Below, in pieces: positions 22,131 to 34,785 of a stretch of DNA of 64,000 bases. The stretch comes from Rhexocercosporidium sp. MPI-PUGE-AT-0058 (Eukaryota; Ascomycota; Leotiomycetes; Helotiales): contig JAGTJL010000004.1 in NCBI GenBank assembly GCA_020746875.1, positions 3,123,397-3,187,396 on the forward strand, read 5' to 3'. A program made the translations under genes and the position numbers. Under the pieces are notes generated by a model. That model had not been told where the DNA came from. It ran no database searches and saw only the letters and a program-made list of their open reading frames with translations. Numbering within the stretch: position 1 is the stretch's first letter; every line of letters starts with the position of its first letter.

Positions 22131-23881
22131 TTTTTTTTAAAGAACTAGAAGCTGAAAAAGCGCCGTTAAGTACGCGCTTTTTATTATTATCTTTAAAATA
22201 TTTTTTACGGCTTCTTTTGCGAGATCCGTTATTCTTAAGATTATTATTACTTTATCCGCTTTCGCTTTTATTATATTCAGCTTTCGGTATATTAGAAAAT
22301 ATTTTTTAAATTCTTTTAATAAAAGATTTAATATCGTTAGTTAGTTTCTTTTATTATTAATAAGTATTACGGTCCTTAATAAGTGTAATAAACCGTCGGC
22401 ATATCGCTTGAATAGACTCGCTTAGTTATTAGCGGAACCGCTTAATATTCTTAATTACCTTAACGCTTCGAGTTTCTTTAAAGGTATAAAGCTCCTTTAA
22501 GAAGTCGATGAATAAGTTTTATACTAGCGGAATACCCTCGGGTTTAATTATAATTTACTTCGCATCACTTTAATAAGTTAATAGGTCGCCTTTTATATTT
22601 ATAGCTATAACGCGTACTCGATTCGCATGCGTATTATAGCTATATAAGCGAGCTTTAAAGATCTCTTTTTAAGTATTTTTTTAATTTCGCAGGCTCTCGA
22701 AACTCTCTTTTTTTTATTTTTTAAAGATTATGATCGCAAGGCATTTCTTACGGTCGCGCTTATCTTTCGCTTAAGTTATAATATACTTTAGTAAAATATA
22801 AGCGTCTGAATTTAAATATATTAATAATATTATTTTAAGTTTATAAGCTACGTAATTTGCCGTAAGTAATGCGGTTATTTCCCGGGGGTATCCCGGGGCC
22901 GGCAAAGTCTTAGATTTAATAATATCCCCGTTAAGTAAGTGCTAAAAGCTAAGCAAGTTAGCTTTTAATTTTAAATTAAAGTTGCGCTTTATTAAAGGTA
23001 ACCTAAAGTCTCTTATTAAAGTAATAATAATAAAATTTAATATTATATTACGAGTTCGTTAAAAGCTTTCTTTAATCGTATATTATTTATTTATTATATC
23101 CGTATAAGTAACAGAGATTGCCCGAAGGCGGCGAAGTCTAGCAAGACTATTCTTATAATAAGCGAGCCGCGTCTTCGCATAAGTGTTCTTAATCTTAGAC
23201 TCAGTTAATAAGCGCATATGCTCTTCGACCTCGCGCTGCTTTTAAGCGATTTATTCTTCGATAAATATATTTAAAGCCGTAAGATTAGTATTAATATTAA
23301 AAATAGAAAAGATTATATTATCCGTTATATAATCGGATATATTTAAATTACTTTTAGTTTAAGCTATAGCTTTGCTTTTCTTTTTACGAATATAAACAGG
23401 CTAGCTATAAGTATAAGAAGATTCCTTATTATTATCGCCGCGAGTATTTTAAGGCAGTTTATTATTAAAAGTACCTTCGCTTTTAATTGTATAAACGAGA
23501 TCTGCATATTTTATAATTTCACGAAGAATATTACGAGCGGCACCGCCGAAGCGAGTATTGCCCGCAGGTCTAGCGTTATTAAATATAATTATTTAATAAA
23601 GAACCGTTCTTTTACCTTTTATATTACTTCTTTATAAAATAAAGAGATTAACATATTAAATAGAATTCACGGTAAGTAAAGCTTTATAAAAGTTTAAGGA
23701 AAATATATTTAAAGAATTAATCTTTAGCGTTTAAAGAAGTCCAAAGGAGAAGCGTATATATAAAAGGAGTTACTCGTAAAGGGAAGCAAAACGCCGGCGT
23801 AATTAGATATATAAGTAAGACTGATTTTACTAATACCGTAAAAGCCTCGGCTCCCTTATATTACGGGTCCGATTCCGTACA
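22131..23881. other. AT-rich degraded sequence, probable minus-strand coding relic
   Basis: RIP-type composition. Minus-strand translation shows protein-like stretches with few stops (for example EEHMRLLTESKIKNTYAKTR near 23220), but I do not recognise the family and cannot define limits. No LTRs or inverted termini seen. Confidence 0.35.
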
Positions 23882-26069
23882 GATAAAATGGATGGGCATG
23901 CACATGACAAATACTAATAAAGAACGCGCGTTAATAAGTACAATTGCTTTAAGCGTCGGAATCCATAATATTAATATTAAATACTTTATATATTTTGGAC
24001 TTATTGATAGTTTAGTCTCTTTAGATCAAATGATTGGTCGAATAGGCCGTAATAATCAATTAAGCGAGGCTTTTATTATTATAAATCCAAACAGTTATTT
24101 AAATAAGAAAGATATCAGCGTATATAATAATATTATATCATTAGACGCTTTTAAAGCTCTCGATTATAATTACTTATTAGACTTCTTGAATAATACGCGC
24201 TGTTACATCTGCAAAAAAATCCTGCGGCAGACGTCGGACGCAGGCGCCAGAGGCGCCTTTTTGGCGCTTTCGGTGCTTTTAGAGCCAAAGTTGCATGTCG
24301 AAAATTTTAGGGACAGTTTCTCATTATAATAAATTAAAAGCGCGCCGAAAGCGTAAAAAGCGCCGAAAGCGCTAAAATAGATTAGCGTATTATAACCCTA
24401 CTTTTAAAAGTGAGGCTTTTTATTTTATTTTATTTAATATATTAATAGGGTTTGTAAAAGTATTAGTAATATTAATAATATACTAATAATATATTAATAA
24501 CAGTTATAATATAATAATAATAATAAATATACCTCTTATAACGCCCGATTAAGGCTAGGGCCGGCTAGCATGCGCATATAATTTACCCGAAACGAACGAT
24601 TTTCTTATTATAATTTTTTTAGCGTAGATATTCATAGCGTGAGAGCTTTAGCGAGATTAGTTTTTAGGACGTGCCCGACGAAATATAAGCGAGACTTAAA
24701 ATTAACGCTAATCTAACCGGATTCGGTTAATAAAAAAACGCTAAGATATTTTCTTTTTAAAATTATAATATTTTAGCGTTTAAATTATATTTATAAAGAA
24801 TACTTAATTAAGCTTAGCGTTTATTAAAATAAACTAGCTCTTTTAATACCAGCAACCGATTGAATTTTATAAAGGCGGCTTTAGGCGTTAAAGGCGGCCT
24901 TTTGACGAAAATAGCGAAAATGGCGGATTCGATTTCTGGGCGTCCGCGAAATTTTTTACTGATGTATCGAATTACCTTGGAAGATTATTTTAATAATAAT
25001 TATATTACAAAGTGCGATAGTACGTATAATTTATGCTCTTTATGTAAAGAGAGCCAAGGTATTATTAATAAAAGCAAAGATTTATTATATAATAAAGAAG
25101 TTATAAAGCTAGACTTAAGTAATAACGCTATAAGTAAGCTTGATTTATATAAGACTTTTTGTTTTAATTGCCTTATAAACTCTGATATTATATGGCATGA
25201 TATTATAAATCATAATATTAAATACTGCTCTAATAATATTACTTCTAAAGAGTTTATTAATATCTTTTATAAGCTAGAGCGATTTATTAAAAAAAATTAA
25301 GCTTATACCTTATGGATTTGCTTGCTTTCAGTGTTTTTTACCGTCTAAAATATGCCTTAATCGGGATATTTATAATAATAAATGCGATTACGAATATATT
25401 ATATTGCAAGGGCTATTAGCTTTATATTTTTTAATTAAGAATAAAGTAATATCGGAAGACGTATTAAATGAATACCCGAATTATAATTCTCGTATATTTA
25501 ATAATATCGAGTTATTTGCGAAGTTTATAACGCAAAAGACGATTTATAATAAGAACGACTCTTTATTAGGATTTAAAATCCATAATGAATTTGACTTAAA
25601 TATTATTATTAATTTAAAACCTAATAATAATACCTCTTTAAGTAAGATATTAAGTAAAGAAGAAATATTTAATACAGCTAGCTCTATTATTAACGAGCCA
25701 ATAAACTCGTCTTTGAATATTCACTAAGAAAATACGACGGCTTTAATTGAGTCAAGTCCGGATTTATATAACGCCGAAAGCCCGAATATTAATATAAGTC
25801 CTTCTGCTTCGAGTAATAAGGATAATATAAGCGATTACGGTTCTGAAGTCGACTTAAAGTCGGTTATTACTTTAGAAGCTAAAGCTAAATATAAAGAGCT
25901 TATTAAACGTATAATATCCTTAGCTTATAAATTAAACGAATACGAGGATTACTGCTTATTATGTAGCTTTCAACAAAAGAATATTAATAATACTTATTAT
26001 TTAAGAGATTGTATTAAAAATAATAATATTATTAAAGATATTGAAGTATTTAATAAAAAATCTAATGGC
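23882..26069 (+). pseudogene. RecQ-like helicase C-terminal relic, type D, lightly mutated
   Basis: The first block (to about 24215) contains RecQ motif V (ALISTIALSVGI) and motif VI (LDQMIGRIGRNNQ), then INPNSYLNKKD and NNTRCYICKK. After a foreign segment (24216-24975) the protein resumes as EDYFNNNYITKCDSTYNLC with Cys pairs (CSLCKE, CFNCL), and after a one-base slip in an A run near 25290 continues as PYGFACFQCFLPSKICLNRD and on to 26069 with a single stop near 25727. The N-terminal helicase lobe is missing; similarity begins abruptly near 23882. Unlike the other helicase relics it keeps long open frames despite extremely AT-rich codons (Asn, Ile, Lys, Leu-TTA). Family role: unwinding of DNA at or near chromosome ends, inferred. 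Confidence 0.65.
24216..24975. other. Insertion within the type D helicase relic
   Basis: About 760 bp separate CYICKK from EDYFNNNY, which would be adjacent in the protein. The segment includes a GC-rich start with GGCGCTTTCGGTGC and an inverted counterpart GCGCCGAAAGCG near 24335-24380, then AT-rich sequence repeating TTAGCGTTTA. Ends are not clear inverted repeats. It could be a non-autonomous element or filler DNA from break repair. Confidence 0.4.
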
Positions 26070-26397
26070 TAATCCTTGATAAATCGCATAACCAGTTATG
26101 TTTGCAGTCATACTAGCTAAGCTGACTGCACCAGGTTCTACCTTACCGAGGCGGCTAATTGTGAAAATGCTTATAACCGTAAGAGAGTATTATAATACCG
26201 ATGTAACGGTTAAAGGGCCTGAAGATTTGCTTAGTATCTTCAGTTTATTTTGCTAGTTAGTCTTGATACTCCTTCCGGTAACTGATGCTTCGTATTGTTG
26301 ATCGGATGCTTCCCGGTTGTTCCTTATCGGTTCCATTATTCTTGACTCGAGAGGCGTAGTTAAATTGAATATATATTAATAATAGCTTAGATATATA
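26070..26397. other. Flank of the mariner element, no gene seen
   Basis: Mixed composition between the helicase relic and the mariner element. Nothing recognised. Confidence 0.4.
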
Positions 26398-28308
26398 CGG
26401 AGACCGCGTTCAAAAGTCTGGAAACCTTAGGCACTTAAATATCTATTTAGGGGGTCTGAGCGCTAAAGGCTTATTTTAAGCCCTGTAACTTAGGCTGTGC
26501 CCCTTAAAACTACCCTGTAAGCATAGCATAAAGCCTATAAGCTCACTAAAAGTGATTACCTCTCGTTTATGAAGATATGTTTATGGCATTACAATCTAAT
26601 GAATCCTTAGCTTCTACTGACCCTTCTTCCTCCCTTTCTCATATTTATTGTCCCCTTTTAGCTTGATTATCTCTTTAATATGTACAGGAATCCTTTCTAT
26701 CCACGCCTAAATCTTTTCTTGAGGCAAATCCTCTTAACATTAAATTTAAGCTGTTTTCAAGTTTGCTTGGGAGGTTATAGGACCTTTTTTAGTAGTCTCC
26801 CTTTTTATTTAAAACCACGTAGGCTTTATAGCATTAAGGTTAGGTGAGTTACCTGGCTATAAAAGCCTTATAACCTTATAGAAATCAAACACTTTTTGAC
26901 TGTACCGATTCCAATGAGCTGGAGTTTTGTCCTCCTGAATCAATATGCTTAACAACTCCTTCTCATACTCTAAAGCAAAAGGAATAAGTTTAGGTTTTAA
27001 GACCTTCTCTTAATACTTATATTAATTGATTCCGCCCGCTCTATCCTTTACTATATATACTCCAGTATCCTTATTATATATAAACTTAGCTTTAGGGCCT
27101 GGCTGATTTCTGTCAATATAAATGCGGTGCATCCTATTCTCAAGCTCCCAAATAGCCTTGTCTTGTGCGTACTTCTCTTTGTTCCTCTTATTCAAGTCCC
27201 GAGTCTTAGCTGCCTTTTCAGCTCTATTCTCAGGCTCTTATATATGGTACGGGCCCTTCTTATTATAGGTAAAACAAGACTACCACATAAACTCTGAAAA
27301 CCCTTTCTATTTACGGATTATTATATGCCGATGATACGTCTCATGCTTAAGTCTCTATACCCTTCTTCTCCTTCTCACCCCACCTAGCTGTACGCTAGTC
27401 TTATCAGACTATATAACTTTCTTTTAATCCTCAAGTGTCCAATCCTTATGCGTAAGACACCAATCCAGCCTAGCTGTTATCTGCTCTGTCGTCAAACCTG
27501 GCTTAACTATCCTCTTAAACACTTTATAATCATGCTCTTTTAATACTTTATACATAATATTACGTGAAACAGGCTTAATCCCCTTAGTCTTATTAACCTT
27601 ATACGCAATACGAGCTGTTGATTATCCCTTAGTTGTAGAGTTTTTAGTCATTGTCTTAATAATAAGCTCTGCTATCACAGTAGAGGTTTTAGGTCTACCA
27701 GACCTAGGAGCATTATCCACATGATGCGGCTCTATAATGCAGTTTTGCCTTGGCATCTAACCACGTGAAATTGCCTTAGCTCTGAGCTTCCAAACAGAGC
27801 TTTTTGACACACCAGTTTTAGCTGTAATAACCTCATGGTGGACGTTGTCGTTATAAAGAGTGAGAGCTCTGATTCTGGTGCTAATAGTGTTGTTTCTACT
27901 AGCTTTAGAGGTAGTAAAGCTAGTAATTAAAGCCTCAGATGGTGCTATAGTAGGTGAAGGAGGGGCAGAGGACTCAGGAGAGTGTAAATCAGGCTCTGAA
28001 TCACTTGCGGATTCACATTCTTCCTAAATATTATTAAAAGTGATTTCAAGCTTAATGAGATCTTCAGCGGCTATTCTTGATTAAACTAGAGCTATTTTAA
28101 TTAATTAAAAGGTGGGAATGTGGGAATCCCCTTAAAATTTACTTTACTATAGTTAATTACTAGCTAAGCGAGCCCTGTAAGGCCCTGTAATTATAGAGTC
28201 ATATTGCCTAAAAACTATTCCCTTTTAGGGACTACCCCCTGAAGCTATAGGGGCTGGTTATTAAGCCTTAAGTGCCTCAGGTTTCCAGACTTTTGAACGC
28301 GGCCTCCG
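26398..28308 (-). mobile_element. Tc1/mariner element, near full length, inactive
   Basis: The inverted ends CGGAG(A/G)CCGCGTTCAAAAGTCTGG are followed by AAACCT(T/G)AGGCACTTAA at both termini, and TA flanks each end (26396-26397 and 28309-28310). The 1911-bp unit has a single transposase gene on the minus strand. Ends match with only RIP-type differences. Confidence 0.88.
26660..27756 (-). pseudogene. Mariner-type DDE transposase with stops
   Basis: From an ATG at 27756 the frame shows a helix-turn-helix region with SGRPKTST, then DW(C)LTHKDWTLED, the first catalytic block SDKTSVQLGGVR (expected SDET), EDKTPAHWN with the second Asp, and SPNLNAIKPTW, where the third acidic residue is Lys instead of Glu. 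At least six in-frame stops (mostly TAG/TAA/TGA for Trp, Gln or Arg) are present. The order of blocks is that of a fungal Tc1-like DDE transposase. Loss of the third catalytic residue and the stops make the copy dead. Confidence 0.75.
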
Positions 28309-29101
28309 TATAAAGAGGGATAATACGTCCGCAGCAGGTTAGCCCTGTCTCTAGGTTTAACTATTATCAACTATTCGAGTTACATCACTGAGGGTATAGA
28401 GTCGATAATGACTTAGAATATATAGCCCTAATAATATAATTCAAATGTAAACTTAAATAAGTATTATGGGATCGCATAGGCTTTATATTAGTTAAAATCT
28501 CAAGGTCAACATAGTAGTAAGATTACTCGATCCTTTGATAAGCTAGTAATATTAAGGCGTAATTACGAGAGCTATAATAGAGGACTTTTTGCTTAACGTT
28601 TCTGAAAGAGTAAATACTTGTATGATAGAAGTTCAAATGGTCCGGATGTGACCGAAGATGGATAAAACTTTGAAGTGCTATTACTTTTGTGTTATAAAAA
28701 TTCTTCGTTAGTAGTTAAAACCCCTTTCTTATCCCGGAGAATAGAAGCTTGCCACATTTGATTATAAAATGAATTGTTTTCAAGTTCTAAGAATAAAGCT
28801 TAGGCACGTAATTTATAATGCGCTTAAAAATATTTAATGGATTCATATGCCGGCATTAATTATTAACTTATTGGCCTTAGACTCTGTAACTTCAGGTTGA
28901 GAGTAATAATAATAGTAAATATAATCCTTAGCTCGTTAAAGTCTTGTATTTTAAATATGTTATATTCTTCGACTTTTGGAAACGCTTATTGTTCTGATTA
29001 AGAGCTATTCTATAGATATTGCTCGTATTCCTTTGGGAAATTATTAAGTATTAAAGAAAAAAAGTTTTGGGCGCCAGATATTAGCGGTATATTATATTGA
29101 T
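28309..29101. other. AT-rich spacer before the copia element
   Basis: Nothing recognisable beyond RIP-like composition. It ends in the target duplication TTGAT of the copia element. Confidence 0.4.
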
Positions 29102-29300
29102 TGTTGCAGGTTTATGCTAGTTTAAGTCACGGGTTAGTCATGTGAACAGAGTCGGATGCAAACTCTGCCACGCTAGTCAGACTACTAGTTATTAAAGAGC
29201 GTATCTGCAGATCGCATAACCACAGCAATTAATACTATAAGTTAATTAATAACCCCGTATTTTAATGCTTCCTGGTTTAGTCGTGATTATCTTAGTAATA
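29102..29300 (+). repeat. Copia 5' LTR
   Basis: 199 bp, from TGTTGCAGGTTTATGC to CTTAGTAATA. About 90% identical to the 3' LTR, with nearly all differences transitions. The terminus would have been TGTTG...CAACA before RIP. Confidence 0.93.
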
Positions 29301-29319
29301 AGTTATGAGCCCCGATAGC
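29301..29319 (+). promoter_or_regulatory. Copia primer-binding site (half-tRNA type)
   Basis: AGTTATGAGCCCCGATAGC begins directly after the 5' LTR. Its complement contains GGGCTCATAACT, the anticodon arm of an initiator tRNA-Met with its CAT anticodon. Use of an internal iMet fragment as primer is known for Drosophila copia. The site is inferred from position and complementarity. Confidence 0.65.
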
Positions 29320-29529
29320 CTGAATTAAGTGTGCTCTTAGTTCTACTGGAATTACCCCTGTCCTAAAGGAACGAGCTCTTACCTGTGAGTTAAGCTGCGT
29401 CTCCTACGATAGAGGACTAGTAAAAGGAAGGTAGTAACGCTATTCTAGCGCGTCTTTTTAATTAAAATACCTCGGAGGATTTAGGAGAAGTACTATACCT
29501 TCCTTTACTTATATCTCCATCACCGCAAG

Positions 29530-32500
29530 TGGTTTTATCGGAGCATTTCAACTCCTTTAGGAATCCCGCATCGCTAGTACTTGAAGAGTCCGATTTCGAC
29601 GATTCCGATAGTAGTATTAATAACTTCTACGACTTATTTCGTACAAGTAATAAAGCAAATCTACTTGACGAAGGTGGCGCGCCGTCTGCTGCATTACTTA
29701 TTCCCGGAGCTTTTAAAGATTTTGAGAATTAGTCCGGTCTTATAGATACGCCTATAAAGGACCGATATACGCCTAAAGACCCCGAATCGGATCCGAATCT
29801 GCGTGATATTACACCAGAAGTTAAGCCGACGTTTAAGCTTAAAGTTGAGCTTCCGAGACGCAAAATAGCTTCTACTTCACTGAACCTTTCCGACGCTTAT
29901 AAGCTAAAAGGTATTAAGAATTACCCCGAGTAGCGTAATAAAATCCTTAATATTAGAATATTTAATAATATTTCTAAGTTTATAAATATTAAATTACGTT
30001 TATATACGCTAAAAGAAGTTAACGAATAGGATAACGATATTAACGAAAATGCCTTGAAGAAATAGACCGATTAGTAAGCAGGAAAAGCTCAAATAAGACT
30101 CGCTATTACTCTGAATTGTAAGCCTAATCTATTAGTATATACTACCGGAAAGAAAACTACTTTAGAAATATAAGAAGCCTTATAATATTAATATAAAAGC
30201 AATAGAAACGTTTTAGTATATAATATTATTTAAGATTATATTAAGCTTTGCTACGATGATTTCTTATCTTTAGAAAAGTTTATTATTGCTTTTAAGCTGT
30301 CGATTATTAAATTAAATACGCTAAAGATGGCTTCTCCCGTAGAATAATATTTAATTATATTTATTATTGCAGTTTCCGAAAAGTAGCTTATTTAGGCTGA
30401 ACGATAACGCTTAAATCTGCGTATAATATTAGCCGTTACAGTATCTGGCGATTTTATAGTAGGCACGAGTATTACGATTGTAATTAACCCGAATATTACT
30501 TTGGAAAGTCTTATTAAAGATATTATAAATAAAGCACGAGCTAGCGAGTCAGGCAAAATAGCCGGATAAGTCTTTTACGGAAATAAGAATATTTTAAATC
30601 CGTATAAGAGTTAAAATAAAAGTAATTTTGGTGCTAGGAATAATAAAAGCAAAGGCGGAAACGGTTCTAAGACTAAGCTAACTTGCAAATACTGTGATTA
30701 GCTAAACTCACGCTATGCACCCAATAATTATTATATGGTAAATAAAGCCAAGAAAGCTGAGTTTGAGAAGAAGTATAGAAAAAAGTATATTCCGTATAAG
30801 GATTATATTAAGGACAAAAAGAGTAATAATAAGAAAAGTAAAAATAATAAGAAGAAAGAGAATTCCGATAATAATTCCGATAACGATATCTTTAAATCAG
30901 TACTCCTCTCGTTTATTCCTGTTATTTCAGCGCCTAGATTCGCTACTTTCTCTTATAAGAATAAGTCCCGATAATTATTTAATATTAGAGTTACCGAACA
31001 TATATCTAACGACTTATTAAAGTTCTCCGAATATATATTACGCTTTAACTTATTATTTATGTCAATAGTTAACGGTTCTTCTAGACTTAACGGCATTAGC
31101 ATATACATACTTAAAACAATTAAATCAGACGGTTCCGTGCGTATAATTTACTACTATAATATATTATATATGCTTCTCTCTCTTGTATACTTATATTCTG
31201 GCTATAAATTAACTAAATTAGATAATTACCTTCGGTTAAATAAGCTCTTCATAATATTAAATAAAGAGATCTGTTACGTTGATTTAGAGCTCTTTTTAAT
31301 AAAAGAAGAGTATTCTATTAGTTTTGAGTATATTAATATGCCGGGACTGACTTTTCTTATTGTAATTAAAGTAATTACAGTCGATATCGAGCTATAGTAC
31401 CGCAGAATAAGTCATGCTAGTTTTAATATAATCAGAAATACTCAAAGTCTTATTAATAGCATGAAATTCAACGAAATTAAGACTGGCAGAATCCGTCTTT
31501 GCGCACCTTATAAGAAGGGCAGACCTATTCGCAAAGTTAATAAGCGCTCAGCACGTATAAAGCCAGCACATGCGTTGCATAAGATTAACGTCGATGTGGT
31601 CTATTTTATTCCAATAAGAATTAATGGCCATCGTTACGCCTCAATCTTTACTTATATAGCTACTTCCGTAAAGTAAGCTTATACGTACGCTAAGAAGTCA
31701 GATATATATCTTGCGAATCAGAAGATGATTAAAATAGTTAAGATATAATATAATAAAGATATTAAGATATTCCGTCTTAATAATAGAAGAGAATACAACC
31801 GTATATAAATAAAAGAATTAGTAGATTATTTTAATATATTAATTAAAGAATCTATTCCGTATATTCCGGAGTAAGACGGAAGAGCTAAACGCTTTATTCG
31901 TATTATTATGGAAAAGACCTGTACGGCTATAATTAATTAAAACATGCCCGAAAACGTATAGCTTAAGGTTTTAATAGTAATCGTCTATATTATTAACCAT
32001 ACTTTTATATCTACAGTCGATGGAAAGACTTTATTTAAGGCTTTTTAGGATGATATTAAGCCTAGTATTAATTATAAACTTTCGGTTAAACACTTAAGAG
32101 TTCTTGGATATCTTATGTATATTCTGATCGATAAGGAAAAGAAAGTATAAAGCCGTAAGGTTGCTCCGAGAGTAGAGAAGGGTATTTTAGTTAATTTTGA
32201 AGGCTATAATATTTACCGTTATTTAATTAATAAAAAGATTATCTGCATTTCTTATATAAGATTCGATAAGGACGATTTAATTATAAAACTTTACGAAGAA
32301 GACGCTATATTATTACCTCGCGCTAAGAATGATAACGGTAGCGTGAGCTAAAACTATAATATCGAGGAGCTGCTAGAACGTAGAAATAACTATTAAGATC
32401 AGCCGGAAGAGTAGTCTTTAGATAATAAGATTAATAATCCCGGATTAGTAATTAATTCCGAGAATAACGCTAAATCTAACGCTAATATTAATAAAGAAAG

Positions 32501-34345
32501 CGAAATTAACGTTCTTAAGATATTAAAAGAATAAGAATAAGTGCTTTCTATTAAAAAGAAGCGTAATAAACCTTTCGGCTTTAAGAATAAAATATATAAA
32601 TACGTTTTACGAGAAACTCGCTTTAGTAGAGTATAAAATCTAATTAATAATAGAATCTCGTATTTCATATCTCCGGAAGAAAGAATTGACTGCTCTTTAA
32701 GTTATTACCGACTTATTCTCGGCGCAATTTAAGAAGAATTACTATATTCCGATGATTTAACCTCGCTAAAAGGAGCGATGTAGCGTCTTAATTAACTGAA
32801 ATAAAAAGAAGTAATTATTAAAGAATATCGCTTACTTATTAATAAGAAAATATAATTTTCCACAAAGCGCTTAGACTTATTATTTAATAGTAAAATATTT
32901 AGTTTACGTTTAGTTTTTAAAATAAAAAGAAATAAAGACGGTGCTATTAAAAAGTATAAAGTCAGACTCGTCGTATAAAGTTATACTCAGCGCTATAGAC
33001 GAGATTATAATCAAATATACGCTGGCGTTTGCAAATCCGCAGTTTAGAAGCTTGTATTAATTATAGTAACTTTATATAATTTAGAAGTAAAGTAATATAA
33101 CGTCGAGACCGCATTTCTAAATAGTGATACTGATTTTAATATTTACGTTAAAATCTTTTCAGGATAAAAGGAAAATAGCCGAATTCTTATAAACGACGAG
33201 TATATAAAGCTTAAGAAGGCTTTATACGGTCTTAAGTAATTATTACGTTTATAGTAAAAGAAGTTACGTATTAAATTTGCTAAGATTAGTTTTATTCCCT
33301 TAGAAACCGATAATTATATATATATTAATAAAGAAATTAAGATTTTAATTGTTATTTACGTTAATAATTTCTTAATAATCTCAAAGGCAGAACTAGTTTT
33401 AAAAGCTTTTAAGATACAAATTCTTATTTTATTTAATATTATTCTTATTAGCTTAATATAATACTTTTTAAAAGTACGTATTATCCGAGATAAAGAAAAG
33501 AAGATTATTTCTTTCTATTAAAATACTTATATTAAGAAAGTATTAGACTGTTTCGGAATAACTAATTATAAGACTGCTATTACGCCGTTTGCTTTTGATT
33601 CCGAAGTATATATAATTAAATTCAAATAGCAAGCTACTATATAAGAGATTAAGTTATATTAATAAATCTGTAGTTCTTTATAATACTTTACTTATATTAA
33701 ATAAGATATTCAGTATTATTCTTCGGTATTATTTTAATTTCTTATAAATCCGTCCTTATAACACTTCGCTAACGTAAAAAGAGTTCTTTAATATTTTCAA
33801 AGAACGAAGTATTATATTATAATATATGGCGGAGACGTTATAAACGCCGAATTTATAAAATTATATGATTTCTGCGATTCTGATTAAGTAGGCTTACGTG
33901 AAAAACGAGTCTTATATAACGGTACTATCTTCTTCTTTGTAAGAAGAGTATTCAGCGCTATTTCTAAGCGCTAAACTACGGTAGCTCTAGCTTCTACGGA
34001 AGCAGAGTATGTCGCCATATATACGTTTATTAAAGAAGTATTATAAATTCGCTAAGTTCTAGTTAAAATAAGCTATAAGCGACTAGATTCTCGCTTTATT
34101 AAGATAAACTGCGATAATCAAAGTATATTATTGTTATCTGAGAACCTTAAATTTTATTAGCGTATAAAGTATATTAATATCAAGTTTTATTACTTACGAC
34201 AGGAAGTAACTAAAGGCTATTTAGACCCTTAATACGTATTATCGAAGGAAAATACCGCCGACGGCTTTATAAAACTATTAGATCCTTAAGATCTTAAGGA
34301 ATTCGTTAGAATATTAAAGTTAACGGTTCTCTACTTTAATTAAAA
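29530..34345 (+). pseudogene. Copia gag-pol polyprotein, multiply interrupted
   Basis: Blocks seen in order: a Gag-like region with a knuckle remnant CKYCD near 30685; integrase start PAHALHKINVDVVYF near 31565 with its first Asp, FRLNNRREY near 31775 (second Asp now Asn), HLRVLGYLMYI and VEKGILVNFEGYNIYR near 32200; reverse transcriptase from RVFKIKRNKDGAIKKYK near 32910, ETAFLNSD near 33105, and the catalytic YVDD now YVNN (33357-33368); RNase H with DFCDSD, ALASTEAEYVA (near 33980), CDNQSILLLSENLKF and YVLSKENTADGF near 34240. Dozens of stops and the Asp-to-Asn changes at catalytic sites match RIP. The frame is largely preserved, so indels are few. Confidence 0.9.
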
Positions 34346-34581
34346 GATAATAATATTACTTAAAAGACGTTTTTATTTTTATAAACTAAGGGATGCGTAG
34401 GAATTTGGAAGGCTGCTTTGAAGGCTGCTTTAGTCACGTGCAGGCTGCTTTGGAAGGCTGTTTTTTAGTGACCTCTCCTTTTACGTTAATATGAAGTATA
34501 TTTACTTTCAGGGGTATATATTTTAAAAGAGTTAAACCTTGGACTAAAGAGTACTTATTAAAGGGTGTCTCTAAAGGGGTG

Positions 34582-34780
34582 TGTTGCAGGTTTATGCTAG
34601 TTTAAGTCACGGGTTAATTATATAAACAGAGTCGGATGCAAACTCTGCCACCCTAATCAGACCACTAGTCATTAGGGAGCGTATCTGCAGATCGCATAAC
34701 TACAGCAATTAATACTACAAGTCAATCAACAACCCCGCACCTCAATGCTTCCTGGTCTAGTCGTGATTATCCTAGCAATA
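34582..34780 (+). repeat. Copia 3' LTR
   Basis: 199 bp, exactly the length of the 5' LTR, preceded by a purine tract CTAAAGGGGTG (34571-34581) that would prime plus-strand synthesis. It keeps more C/G than the 5' copy. Confidence 0.93.
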
Positions 34781-34785
34781 TTAAT

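Larger units (their letters stand above)
29102..34780 (+). mobile_element. Complete Ty1/copia LTR retrotransposon, RIP-inactivated
   Basis: The element is 5679 bp, with 199-bp LTRs at both ends, flanked by TTGAT (29097-29101) and TTAAT (34781-34785), a 5-bp target duplication differing by one G-to-A change. The internal order is gag with a zinc-knuckle remnant, integrase, reverse transcriptase and RNase H, which defines copia rather than gypsy. Plus-strand coding is riddled with TAG/TAA at Trp and Gln positions. Confidence 0.95.
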
